The translations under genes and the position numbers were made by a program. This document shows, in pieces, positions 17,477-25,541 of a stretch of DNA of 64,000 bases; within the stretch, counting starts at the first letter, position 1, and each line of letters opens with the position of its first letter. Under the pieces are notes generated by a model, which was not told where the DNA came from, did no database searches, and worked only from the letters and a program-made list of their open reading frames with translations. Location of the stretch: positions 16,564 through 80,563 of the forward strand of contig DASPLX010000013.1 of NCBI GenBank assembly GCA_035627375.1, given 5' to 3'. This stretch comes from DASPLX01 sp035627375. GTDB taxonomy: Bacteria > Pseudomonadota > Gammaproteobacteria > Burkholderiales > Burkholderiaceae_D.

Positions 17477-17499
17477 CGCGGCTAGTCCGCGTTTTTTTT
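17477..17499 (+). terminator. Terminator between tRNA-Val and thrS
   Basis: The stem CGCGG (17477-17481) pairs with CCGCG (17487-17491) and is followed by eight T (17492-17499). Five A upstream extend the pairing. It ends the tRNA transcript or acts as an attenuator in the thrS leader. The stretch 17355-17470 also holds an ACTACC-AC-GGTAGT inverted repeat that echoes the tRNA anticodon stem; no gene is seen there. Confidence 0.75.
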
Positions 17500-17563
17500 C
17501 GTCCATCGTTTTTAAAACATCGTCTAGAGATACAGCCAATACGGCGCTGGCAAGGAGCACACC

Positions 17564-19471
17564 ATGGTTTCCATCCGACTTCCCGACGGTTCGCAACGCC
17601 AATTCGATGCGCCGGTCACGGTGGCGCAAGTCGCCGCCAACATTGGCGCCGGCCTGGCCAAGGCCGCTCTGGCCGGCAAGGTCGACGGCAAGCTTGTCGA
17701 TACGTCCTACCTGATCGACCGGGACGCCGATGTCGCCATCGTCACCGATAAGGATGCCGATGGTCTCGATGTCATTCGCCACTCCACCGCCCACTTGCTG
17801 GCCTACGCCGTGAAGGAGTTGTTCCCGGATGCGCAGGTCACGATCGGTCCGGTCATCGAGAATGGCTTCTACTACGATTTCTCGTACAAGCGCCCGTTTA
17901 CGCCGGAGGATCTGCTGGCGATCGAAAAGAAAATGGCCGAACTCGCCAAGAAGGATGAGCAGGTTACGCGTAAAGTGCTGCCGCGCGACGAGGCGATCGC
18001 GTATTTCAAGTCGATCGGCGAGAAGTACAAAGCCGAACTGATCGAGGCGATTCCTCAAGGCGAAGAGGTGTCGCTCTATACAGAGGGCAATTTCACCGAT
18101 CTGTGTCGCGGTCCGCACGTGCCGTCGACCGGCAAGCTGAAGGTCTTCAAGCTGATGAAGCTGGCCGGCGCCTACTGGCGCGGCGACGCCAAGAACGAGA
18201 TGCTGCAGCGGGTCTACGGCACTGCCTGGGCCAAGAAAGAGGAGCAGGATGCCTACCTGCACATGCTGGAGGAGGCGGAAAAGCGCGATCATCGCAAGCT
18301 GGGACGGCAACTCGATTTCTTCCATTTCCAGGATGAGGCGCCGGGACTGATCTTCTGGCATCCCAAGGGTTGGACGATCTGGCAGCAGGTCGAGCAATAC
18401 ATGCGCCGCGTCTACCAGGACAACGGCTACCAGGAAGTGAAGGCGCCGCAGATCCTCGATCGCGGCCTGTGGGAGAAATCCGGCCACTGGGAGAACTACA
18501 AGGAAAATATGTTCACCACCGAATCGGAAAGCCGTGCCTATGCGCTCAAACCGATGAATTGTCCGGGACATATTCAGATTTTCAACTCCGATCTGCGCTC
18601 CTACCGCGATTTGCCGCTGCGCTACGGGGAATTCGGCCAATGCCATCGTAACGAGCCGTCCGGCTCGCTGCATGGCACGATGCGCGTGCGCGGCTTTACC
18701 CAGGACGATGGCCACATCTTCTGCACCGAAGATCAGATCGAGGCCGAGGTGACCGATTTTCATCCGCTTGCAATGAAGGTGTATTCGGATTTCGGTTTCT
18801 CGGAAATCAACGTCAAGCTGGCTTTGCGCCCCGACAACCGCATCGGGTCCGATGAAAGTTGGGATAAGGCCGAGGATGCCTTGCGGGCCGCCTTGCGCAA
18901 GTGTGGTGTTTCCTGGGAGGAATTGCCGGGCGAGGGGGCTTTCTATGGTCCAAAGATCGAATATCACCTGAAGGATTCTCTTGGCCGTCCATGGCAGGTG
19001 GGTACGATGCAGGTCGACTTCTTCATGCCGACTCGCTTGGGCGCCGAGTATGTCGCGGCCGACAATACTCGCAAGACGCCGGTCATGCTGCATCGTGCGA
19101 TCGTGGGTTCCCTGGAGCGTTTTATCGGCATCCTGATCGAAAATCATGCCGGCGCGCTGCCGCTGTGGCTGGCGCCGGTCCAGGTTGCCATCCTGAATAT
19201 CTCCGACGCCCAGGCTGATTATGCGCAAAACGTTGCACAAAACCTGAAAAAACAAGGGTTTAGGGTAAATCTCGATTTGCGTAACGAGAAAATAACGTAT
19301 AAAATACGCGAGCATTCGGTCCAGAAACTACCTTATATCCTTGTAATCGGCGATAAGGAGCGGGATGCGAATACGGTGGCCGTGCGTGCGCGGGGCAACG
19401 TCGATCTGGGTGTCATGGCGGTCGACGCATTGGTGGAGCGCCTGAAAAACGAGGTCGAAGCCAAAGCCTGA
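17564..19471 (+). CDS. thrS: Threonyl-tRNA synthetase
   Basis: A 635-residue class II synthetase with an N-terminal TGS domain (1-60, MVSIRLPDGSQRQFDAP), an editing domain with HSTAHLLAYAVKELFPDAQ and TDLCRGPHVPSTG, a catalytic core with KPMNCPGHIQIF, RYGEFGQCHRNEPSG and RGFTQDDGHIFC, and a C-terminal anticodon-binding domain. The length is usual (about 635-640). AAGGAG precedes the ATG. It heads the translation operon thrS-infC-rpmI-rplT-pheS-pheT-ihfA. Confidence 0.97.
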   Translation: MVSIRLPDGSQRQFDAPVTVAQVAANIGAGLAKAALAGKVDGKLVDTSYLIDRDADVAIVTDKDADGLDVIRHSTAHLLAYAVKELFPDAQVTIGPVIENGFYYDFSYKRPFTPEDLLAIEKKMAELAKKDEQVTRKVLPRDEAIAYFKSIGEKYKAELIEAIPQGEEVSLYTEGNFTDLCRGPHVPSTGKLKVFKLMKLAGAYWRGDAKNEMLQRVYGTAWAKKEEQDAYLHMLEEAEKRDHRKLGRQLDFFHFQDEAPGLIFWHPKGWTIWQQVEQYMRRVYQDNGYQEVKAPQILDRGLWEKSGHWENYKENMFTTESESRAYALKPMNCPGHIQIFNSDLRSYRDLPLRYGEFGQCHRNEPSGSLHGTMRVRGFTQDDGHIFCTEDQIEAEVTDFHPLAMKVYSDFGFSEINVKLALRPDNRIGSDESWDKAEDALRAALRKCGVSWEELPGEGAFYGPKIEYHLKDSLGRPWQVGTMQVDFFMPTRLGAEYVAADNTRKTPVMLHRAIVGSLERFIGILIENHAGALPLWLAPVQVAILNISDAQADYAQNVAQNLKKQGFRVNLDLRNEKITYKIREHSVQKLPYILVIGDKERDANTVAVRARGNVDLGVMAVDALVERLKNEVEAKA

Positions 19472-19517
19472 CGGTGCAGGAGCACGGCTTAATTATTTAT
19501 TTTTTGAGGAAACTGCA

Positions 19518-20039
19518 ATAGCTACTGAACGATCGCATCGCATCAACGGCGAGATCAATGCGCCGGAAGTGCGTTTAACGGGAGTCGATAACGAACCGAT
19601 CGGTATCGTGAGTCTGACTGAGGCCTTCCGCATGGCGGAAGAGGCGAACGTGGATTTGGTGGAAATCGCACCGAATGCGCAACCGCCGGTGTGCCGCCTG
19701 ATGGACTACGGCAAGTTCAAGTACCAGGAACAGAAGCGCGCGCACGAAGCCAAGCTCAAGCAGAAAGTGATCTCGGTGAAAGAGATCAAGTTCCGCCCGG
19801 GCACCGACGACGGCGATTACAACATCAAGCTGCGCAACCTGATCAAGTTCCTCGAAGAGGGCGACAAGACGAAGATCACGCTTCGCTTCCGCGGCCGTGA
19901 AATGGCGCACCAGGAAATCGGTGCGCGCATGCTGGAGCGCTTGAAGGCCGATCTGGAGCCGTATGGACAGGTCGAGCAGTTTCCGAAGCTCGAAGGCCGC
20001 CAGATGGTGATGGTGCTGGCGCCCAAGAAGAAGAAATAA
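19518..20039 (+). CDS. infC: Translation initiation factor IF-3 (AUA start)
   Basis: A 173-residue protein. The conserved N-terminus (ATERSHRINGEINAPEVRL) begins directly after an ATA codon at 19518, with AGGA at 19507-19510. No ATG, GTG or TTG lies in frame between there and residue 18, so AUA is the probable initiation codon. IF-3 genes are known for rare AUU-type starts that let IF-3 repress its own translation. The rest is typical: ANVDLVEIAPNAQPPVCRLMDYGKFK-type linker, IKFRPGTDDGDYNIK, and a lysine tail PKKKK. It checks codon-anticodon pairing on the 30S subunit. Confidence 0.93.
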   Translation: MATERSHRINGEINAPEVRLTGVDNEPIGIVSLTEAFRMAEEANVDLVEIAPNAQPPVCRLMDYGKFKYQEQKRAHEAKLKQKVISVKEIKFRPGTDDGDYNIKLRNLIKFLEEGDKTKITLRFRGREMAHQEIGARMLERLKADLEPYGQVEQFPKLEGRQMVMVLAPKKKK

Positions 20040-20041
20040 CG

Positions 20042-20070
20042 ATCGAGGCAGGGCTCGTCCTGCCTTCGAT
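20042..20070 (+). promoter_or_regulatory. Long hairpin between infC and rpmI
   Basis: ATCGAGGCAGG (20042-20052) pairs with CCTGCC-TTCGAT (20059-20070) with a single bulged T and a six-base loop. No T-run follows, so it is not a classical terminator. It lies in the 191-base infC-rpmI gap, where the L20 translational operator sits in related operons. A role in L20 autocontrol or RNA processing is inferred. Confidence 0.5.
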
Positions 20071-20230
20071 GGGAATTCGAAGGCGAGTCCGGCAACGGAG
20101 TCGTCATGCGAATAGCGGCAGACTCGATTCTGCCGCTCAACAAGTGAAAGCAGGCATCCAAGAGCAGCGACGTTGCTGCCACCTGCAATCATGTTAGAAA
20201 TGGAGCTGTCCAAAAAGGACAGAAGTTGTC

Positions 20231-20428
20231 ATGCCTAAAATGAAAACGAAGAGCAGCGCGAAGAAGCGCTTTCGTGTACGTCCGGGTGGCACCGTCAAGC
20301 GCGGTCAAGCATTCAAACGCCACATCCTGACCAAGAAAACCACCAAGAACAAACGCCAATTGCGCGGCGCAGTGGATGTTCATGAGACGAACATGAATTC
20401 CATCCGTGCGATGATGCCGTTCGCCTGA
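20231..20428 (+). CDS. rpmI: Ribosomal protein L35
   Basis: A 65-residue basic protein beginning MPKMKTKSSAKKRFRV with the family GGTVKRGQAFKRHILTKKT and NKRQLRG segments; full usual length. It is part of the large ribosomal subunit. It lies 21 bases upstream of rplT and both are expected to be repressed by L20. Confidence 0.97.
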   Translation: MPKMKTKSSAKKRFRVRPGGTVKRGQAFKRHILTKKTTKNKRQLRGAVDVHETNMNSIRAMMPFA

Positions 20429-20449
20429 CCCTCACATTAAGGAGCTAAC

Positions 20450-20812
20450 ATGCCTCGAGTAAAACGTGGGGTTACCGCACGGGCCCGTCATAAGAAAGTC
20501 CTCGATCAAGCCAAAGGCTATCGTGGCCGCCGCGGTAATGTCTACCGCATCGCCAAGCAGGCAGTCATGCGCGCAGGCCAGTATGCCTACCGTGACCGCC
20601 GCAACAAGAAGCGCGTGTTCCGCGCACTGTGGATCACCCGTATCAACGCTGCGACGCGTTCGCACGGCATGACCTACAGCGTGTTCATGAACGGCTTGAA
20701 GAAGGCCGCGATCGAGCTGGATCGCAAGGTCCTGGCGGATATGGCTGTGATGGACAAGCCGGCGTTTGCCGCCATTGTCAATCAGGTGAAGGCCAAGATC
20801 GCTGCTGCTTAA
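20450..20812 (+). CDS. rplT: Ribosomal protein L20
   Basis: A 120-residue protein, MPRVKRGVTARARHKKVLDQ, with AKGYRGRRGNVYRIAKQAV and RDRRNKKRVFRALWI, of normal length. L20 binds 23S rRNA early in 50S assembly and in related bacteria represses rpmI-rplT. AAGGAG precedes the start. Confidence 0.97.
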   Translation: MPRVKRGVTARARHKKVLDQAKGYRGRRGNVYRIAKQAVMRAGQYAYRDRRNKKRVFRALWITRINAATRSHGMTYSVFMNGLKKAAIELDRKVLADMAVMDKPAFAAIVNQVKAKIAAA

Positions 20813-20822
20813 ATGTCCGTAA

Positions 20823-20842
20823 GCGCCATGTAACCATGGCGC
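20823..20842 (+). promoter_or_regulatory. Perfect hairpin after rplT
   Basis: GCGCCATG (20823-20830) pairs with CATGGCGC (20835-20842) across a four-base loop. No T-run follows, so it may be a processing or pausing signal upstream of the pheST attenuator-like structure. Confidence 0.45.
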
Positions 20843-20855
20843 GGCAGTATCCCAG

Positions 20856-20887
20856 CGGGGCAAGGTCATCACCTATGCCCCGTTTTT
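20856..20887 (+). terminator. Terminator/attenuator between rplT and pheS
   Basis: CGGGGC (20856-20861) pairs with GCCCCG (20877-20882), with a nested AGGT/ACCT helix inside, then five T, an A and more T. It overlaps the start of a 23-codon reading frame (20875-20946) whose first codons are MPRFYFS. The 309-base gap 20813-21121 otherwise shows no gene. In E. coli pheST is attenuated through a Phe-rich leader peptide in the same place, so this may be an equivalent, but the order of leader and terminator here is unusual. Confidence 0.6.
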
Positions 20888-21121
20888 ATTTTTCGGTTTC
20901 GGCGGTCGCCTGGCGATTTCATGCCGGCGTAACCCATGTGAGGTGAGTCGTCGCCGAAGCTGGGATTCTGCTCCGGTTCGTCAATATGGATTGCATAGGC
21001 GAAGAACAGGCTTTTCAACACAGCGGCATCGACGGAAACGAGTGCTTCGTACTTGTTTTCATGCCGTTGCGTTGAGACGCTTTACATCACGATTCCATCG
21101 ATACTATCAGCGGAAAAACGC

Positions 21122-22138
21122 ATGAATTCGCTAGAACAACTCGTCGTCCAGGCGCAAAACGATTTCGTAGCCGCGGAAGACGCCGCGGCGCTGGAAAACG
21201 CCAAGGCCAAGTATCTCGGCAAAACCGGGCAGATCACCGAGCAGATGAAGGGTCTTGGGAAGCTGGCGCCTGAAGAGCGCAAGGCGCAGGGTGCCGTCAT
21301 CAACGCGATCAAGGAGCAAATCGAGGCAGCGCTCAATGCTCGTCGCGAGGCGCTCGCCAACGCGCAGATGCAGGCGCGTCTGAATGCCGAAGCGATCGAC
21401 GTGACGCTGCCGGGCCGTGGCCGCGGCTTCGGCGGCATTCATCCGGTGATGCGCACCTGGCAACGTGTCGAGGAAATATTCGGATCGATAGGCTTCGACG
21501 TCGCCGACGGCCCGGAGATCGAAACCGACTGGTATAACTTCACCGCGTTGAACAGCCCGGAAAACCATCCGGCGCGTTCGATGCAGGACACCTTCTACGT
21601 GGAAGGCAACGACACCCAGGGCAAACCGCTCTTGCTGCGGACGCATACGAGCCCGATGCAGGTGCGTTATGCCCGCATGAACAAGCCGCCGATCAAGGTC
21701 ATCGCTCCCGGCCGCACGTATCGGGTCGACAGCGATGCGACTCACTCGCCGATGTTTCACCAGGTAGAAGGCCTGTGGATCGACGAGAACATCAGCTTCG
21801 CCGATCTCAAGGGCGTGTACCTGAATTTCGTGAAGGCGTTTTTCGAGACGGACGACTTGCAAGTGCGCTTCCGCCCCTCCTATTTTCCGTTCACGGAGCC
21901 GTCGGCCGAGATCGACATCGCCTTCGGCAGCGGGCCGTTGAAAGGCCGTTGGCTGGAGGTATCCGGTTCCGGCCAGGTGCATCCGACCGTCGTGCGCAAC
22001 TTCGGCCTCGATCCCGAGAAGTACATCGGTTTTGCGTTCGGTTCCGGCCTCGAGCGCCTGACGATGCTGCGTTATGGCATCAACGATCTGCGCCTGTTCT
22101 ATGAGGGCGATCTGCGCTTCCTGAAGCAATTCAACTAA
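21122..22138 (+). CDS. pheS: Phenylalanyl-tRNA synthetase alpha subunit
   Basis: A 338-residue class II catalytic subunit with an N-terminal coiled-coil (1-85), GRGRGFGGIHPVMRTWQRVE, TDWYNFTALNSPENHPARSM, LLRTHTSPMQVRYAR, FHQVEGLWID, RPSYFPFTEPSAEIDI and GLERLTMLRYGINDLRLF. The start at 21122 (MNSLEQLV) is the family start; an upstream frame extension has none. It forms an (alpha-beta)2 enzyme with PheT. Confidence 0.96.
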   Translation: MNSLEQLVVQAQNDFVAAEDAAALENAKAKYLGKTGQITEQMKGLGKLAPEERKAQGAVINAIKEQIEAALNARREALANAQMQARLNAEAIDVTLPGRGRGFGGIHPVMRTWQRVEEIFGSIGFDVADGPEIETDWYNFTALNSPENHPARSMQDTFYVEGNDTQGKPLLLRTHTSPMQVRYARMNKPPIKVIAPGRTYRVDSDATHSPMFHQVEGLWIDENISFADLKGVYLNFVKAFFETDDLQVRFRPSYFPFTEPSAEIDIAFGSGPLKGRWLEVSGSGQVHPTVVRNFGLDPEKYIGFAFGSGLERLTMLRYGINDLRLFYEGDLRFLKQFN

Positions 22139-22204
22139 GAACAACGATGGCGTCCGCCGCAATGGCGGCGGACCAACATTCCACAGCATTCCAAGGTTTG
22201 AACT

Positions 22205-24634
22205 ATGCAATTCTCCGAAAGCTGGCTCCGTACCATGGTCGATCCGAAGATGACTTCGGACGAACTGGCGCATCTGCTCACGATGTCGGGCCTCGAAGTC
22301 GAGGACATCGACCCGGTCGCGCCGCCGTTTTCCAACGTGGTCGTGGCCAGGGTGCTGGAAGTGGCCAAGCATCCGAATGCCGACCGCCTCAATGTCTGCC
22401 AGGTCGATGCCGGTACCGGCACCATGCTCAATATCGTCTGCGGCGCGCCGAACGTGCGCCCGGGCATGAAGGTCGCCTGTGCGCTGGCAGGCGCGGTTTT
22501 GCCGCCGGGCGGCGACGGCAAGCCGTTCGTGATCAAGGTCGGTCAGTTGCGCGGCGTCGAGTCGCAAGGCATGTTGTGCTCGGCGCGCGAACTCGGTCTG
22601 TCGGAAGAGCACGCCGGCCTGCTCGATCTGCCGGACGACGCGCCGATCGGGCAGAACTTCCGGGATTATTACCAGCTCAACGATCTGAAATTCACGATCA
22701 AGCTGACGCCGAACAAGGCGGATTGCTTGTCGGTTCTCGGTGTCGCGCGCGAAGTGTCGGCGCTGACCGGCGAACCGCTGAAGGCGCCGGCATTCGCTCC
22801 GGTTGCCGTAACTATCGACGAAAAGCTGCCGGTGAAAGTCTCCGCGCCCGACTTGTGCGGCCGCTTCTGCGGACGCATCATCCGCGGCTTGAACGCGCGC
22901 GCGGCGACGCCGGAATGGATGAAGCGCCGTCTTGAGCGCAGCGGGCAGCGTTCGATCTCGGCCCTCGTCGATATTTCGAACTATGTCATGCTCGAACTCG
23001 GACGTCCGTCCCACGTGTTCGACCTCGCCAAGATCCACGGCGGTCTCGAGGTGCGCTGGGGCAAGAAGGGCGAATCGCTCAAGCTCTTGAATGGCAACAC
23101 GATCGAAGTCGATGAGTGGGTGGGCGTGATCTCCGACGACAAGGAAATCGAATCCTTGGCCGGCATCATGGGCGGCGACTCGACTGCCGTTTCCCTCGAT
23201 ACGCAAGACATCTATCTCGAAGCCGCGTTCTGGTGGCCGCACGCGATCCAGGGACGCGCGCGCCGCTACAACTTCTCGACCGATGCCGCGCATCGCTTCG
23301 AGCGCGGCGTCGATTATGCGACCGTCGTTGAACATATCGAACGCATTACCGCTCTGCTCGTCGAGATCTGCGGCCAGAAAGGCAAAACCCAGGTCGGCCC
23401 GATCGACGACCATATCGTCAATCTGCCGGAACGCAAGCCCGTCGCGATGCGTGCCGAGCGCGCGCGCAAGGTGATCGGCGTGCCGGTGACGGATGACGAC
23501 ATTGCCGCGATCTTCCAGCGCCTCGGCCTTTCGTTCACTCGGGAGGCGGGCCTGTTTACGGTCACGCCGCCTTCGTTCCGCTTCGACATCGAGATCGAGG
23601 AGGATTTGATCGAGGAAGTCGCGCGTATTCACGGCTTCGAGAACATTCCGGCGTTGCCGCCGGTCGCATCGAATCGCATGCGCATCGCACCGGAGAGCGC
23701 GCGGTCCCTATTTACGATCCGCCGTCAGGTGGCCGATCTCGAATACCAGGAAGTCGTCAACTACAGTTTCGTCGAGGAGGCCTGGGAAGCCGATCTCGCC
23801 GGCAATGCCGCCCCGATCAGGTTGCAGAATCCGATCGCCAGCCAGATGAGCGTAATGCGTTCCACGTTGATCGGCAGCTTGATCGCCAATGTCCGCTATA
23901 ACGTCAACCGCAAACTCAATCGCGTGCGCGTGTTCGAAATCGGCGCCGTGTATCTGCGCGACGCCGCCGTGCAGGACGGCCCGCTGGCCGTGGCCGGCTA
24001 CCGTCAGCCGAAGCGCCTCGCTGCGATCGCCTACGGTCCGGCCGTCGAAGAGCAGTGGGGTCTGCCGACGCGCAATGTCGATTATTTCGACGTGAAGGCC
24101 GATCTCGAAGCCCTGTTCGCGCCGCGTGCCCTGCAGTTTGCCAAGGCGGAGCATCCGGCGCTGCATCCCGGACGCTCCGCGCATGTGCTGCTTGATGGCC
24201 GGATCATCGGTTTCATCGGCGAACTTCATCCGCGCTGGCAGCAGAAGTATGAGTTGCCGCTGGCGCCGGTGATGTTCGAAGTCGATGCGGCCGCGCTGCA
24301 GCAACGCTCGATCCCGGTTTATCGCGAGATCTCGAAGTTCCCGGCTGTCGTTCGCGACTTGGCGCTGGTGGTGAAGCAATCCGTTCCGGCGCAGGATCTC
24401 ATGACCACGTTTGCTGCCGAGCAGCAAGGCAATCCTGTATGTAAGGTTTTGCAAGCCTTTGTTTTATTTGATGAATATCGTGGCAAGGGACTGGAAAATG
24501 ACGAAAAAAGTCTTGCTTTCCGCTTTACCTTGCAAGATACTCAAACAACCCTGCAAGACGAGGCGGTCGATGCCGCAATGAACGCATTGGTCGCTGCCGC
24601 CAATAAGAACCATGGCGCCAAGCTGCGCGCCTGA
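22205..24634 (+). CDS. pheT: Phenylalanyl-tRNA synthetase beta subunit
   Basis: An 809-residue subunit starting MQFSESWLRTMVDPKMTSDE. It has the EMAP/tRNA-binding domain (about 40-150), B3/B4 editing domain, B5 DNA-binding-like domain, and the C-terminal anticodon-binding FDX-ACB domain (SKFPAVVRDLALVVKQSVP). Normal length is 790-810. It binds tRNA-Phe and edits Tyr-tRNA-Phe. Confidence 0.96.
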   Translation: MQFSESWLRTMVDPKMTSDELAHLLTMSGLEVEDIDPVAPPFSNVVVARVLEVAKHPNADRLNVCQVDAGTGTMLNIVCGAPNVRPGMKVACALAGAVLPPGGDGKPFVIKVGQLRGVESQGMLCSARELGLSEEHAGLLDLPDDAPIGQNFRDYYQLNDLKFTIKLTPNKADCLSVLGVAREVSALTGEPLKAPAFAPVAVTIDEKLPVKVSAPDLCGRFCGRIIRGLNARAATPEWMKRRLERSGQRSISALVDISNYVMLELGRPSHVFDLAKIHGGLEVRWGKKGESLKLLNGNTIEVDEWVGVISDDKEIESLAGIMGGDSTAVSLDTQDIYLEAAFWWPHAIQGRARRYNFSTDAAHRFERGVDYATVVEHIERITALLVEICGQKGKTQVGPIDDHIVNLPERKPVAMRAERARKVIGVPVTDDDIAAIFQRLGLSFTREAGLFTVTPPSFRFDIEIEEDLIEEVARIHGFENIPALPPVASNRMRIAPESARSLFTIRRQVADLEYQEVVNYSFVEEAWEADLAGNAAPIRLQNPIASQMSVMRSTLIGSLIANVRYNVNRKLNRVRVFEIGAVYLRDAAVQDGPLAVAGYRQPKRLAAIAYGPAVEEQWGLPTRNVDYFDVKADLEALFAPRALQFAKAEHPALHPGRSAHVLLDGRIIGFIGELHPRWQQKYELPLAPVMFEVDAAALQQRSIPVYREISKFPAVVRDLALVVKQSVPAQDLMTTFAAEQQGNPVCKVLQAFVLFDEYRGKGLENDEKSLAFRFTLQDTQTTLQDEAVDAAMNALVAAANKNHGAKLRA

Positions 24635-24651
24635 TCGCGGGTTAAACCACT

Positions 24652-25056
24652 ATGAACGACGTGAACTCTGCCGAACTCGAATCCGTTTTGGCCGCCGATC
24701 CGAATCGGGCGATGCAGGAAGCAAAGGCGCGCGCACAGGCGGAAAAAGACCTTCCAACGCTGACCAAGGCCGAACTGGCCGAATTGCTGTTCGAGCAAGT
24801 CGGCTTGAACAAGCGGGAAGCGAAGGACATGGTCGAAACTTTTTTCGACGAAATCATCAACGCGCTTGAGAGCGGGGAATGGGTCAAGCTGTCGGGTTTC
24901 GGTAATTTCCAGCTGCGCGACAAGCCGCAGCGTCCCGGCCGCAATCCCAAGACCGGCGAGGAAATTCCGATCACGGCACGCCGTGTCGTGACCTTCCATG
25001 CCAGCCAAAAGCTGAAGGACATGGTCGAAGCCGCAACGCATAAGCCGCTTTCTTAA
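24652..25056 (+). CDS. ihfA: Integration host factor alpha subunit with N-terminal extension
   Basis: A 134-residue protein whose residues from about 36 (LPTLTKAELAELLFEQVGLN) match IHF-alpha throughout, including SGFGNFQLRDKPQRPGRNPKTGEEIPITARRVVTFH. The usual length is about 100, so roughly 35 extra acidic/charged residues precede the core, with an internal Met at residue 21 (24712) as an alternative start. Neither start has a strong binding site. IHF bends DNA at specific sites together with IhfB. It is the last gene of the thrS-pheT operon before merR. Confidence 0.92.
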   Translation: MNDVNSAELESVLAADPNRAMQEAKARAQAEKDLPTLTKAELAELLFEQVGLNKREAKDMVETFFDEIINALESGEWVKLSGFGNFQLRDKPQRPGRNPKTGEEIPITARRVVTFHASQKLKDMVEAATHKPLS

Positions 25057-25078
25057 CTCGCCTGACTAGGCATCTCCC

Positions 25079-25474
25079 ATGACCGAGCGCTCCAGCAAGC
25101 CAGAAGCTGTCGTATTGCCGCCGATTCCGGCCAAGCGCTATTTCACGATCGGCGAAGTCAGCGAATTGTGCGGCGTGAAGCCGCATGTGCTGCGTTATTG
25201 GGAGCAGGAATTCACACAGCTGAAACCGGTCAAGCGGCGCGGCAATCGGCGCTATTACCAGCATCACGAAGTGTTGCTGGTAAGGCGGATTCGCGAGCTG
25301 CTGTATGAACAGGGCTTCACGATCAGCGGAGCGCGCAACAAGCTCGATAGCCGGATGATCGATGTCGTGCCGGAAGTGGTTGCGCACCCTGCGATGCATG
25401 GGAATGACGACAGCTTGGACACGGCGGAGATCCGCCGCGAATTGCTCGGGATCTTGGCCTTGTTGAAGCGCTGA
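25079..25474 (+). CDS. MerR family transcriptional regulator
   Basis: A 131-residue protein with an N-terminal MerR winged helix (FTIGEVSELCGVKPHVLRYWEQEF, NRRYYQHHEVLLVRRIRELL) and a short C-terminal tail without metal-binding cysteines. This MerR type follows ihfA in many beta- and gammaproteobacteria; its regulon is unknown. It starts 22 bases after ihfA and is probably co-transcribed. A terminator follows. Confidence 0.88.
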   Translation: MTERSSKPEAVVLPPIPAKRYFTIGEVSELCGVKPHVLRYWEQEFTQLKPVKRRGNRRYYQHHEVLLVRRIRELLYEQGFTISGARNKLDSRMIDVVPEVVAHPAMHGNDDSLDTAEIRRELLGILALLKR

Positions 25475-25492
25475 GCCTGGGCAACCGAAAAT

Positions 25493-25520
25493 GCAAAAAA
25501 GCCGCGTAGAGCGGCTTTTT
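25493..25520. terminator. Bidirectional terminator between merR and suhB
   Basis: GCCGC (25501-25505) pairs with GCGGC (25511-25515). It is flanked by eight A on the left and five T on the right, so it can end transcription of the ihfA-merR side and of the convergent suhB. Confidence 0.88.
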
Positions 25521-25541
25521 CATTGGATCGCGCGTCGACGA

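Noticed and set aside
21131..23632. An 833-codon frame opposite pheS/pheT
   Set aside because: Shadow frame; pheS and pheT are unmistakable on the other strand.
25521..25541. tRNA gene after merR, as found in some relatives
   Set aside because: The sequence between the terminator and suhB is too short and shows no cloverleaf.
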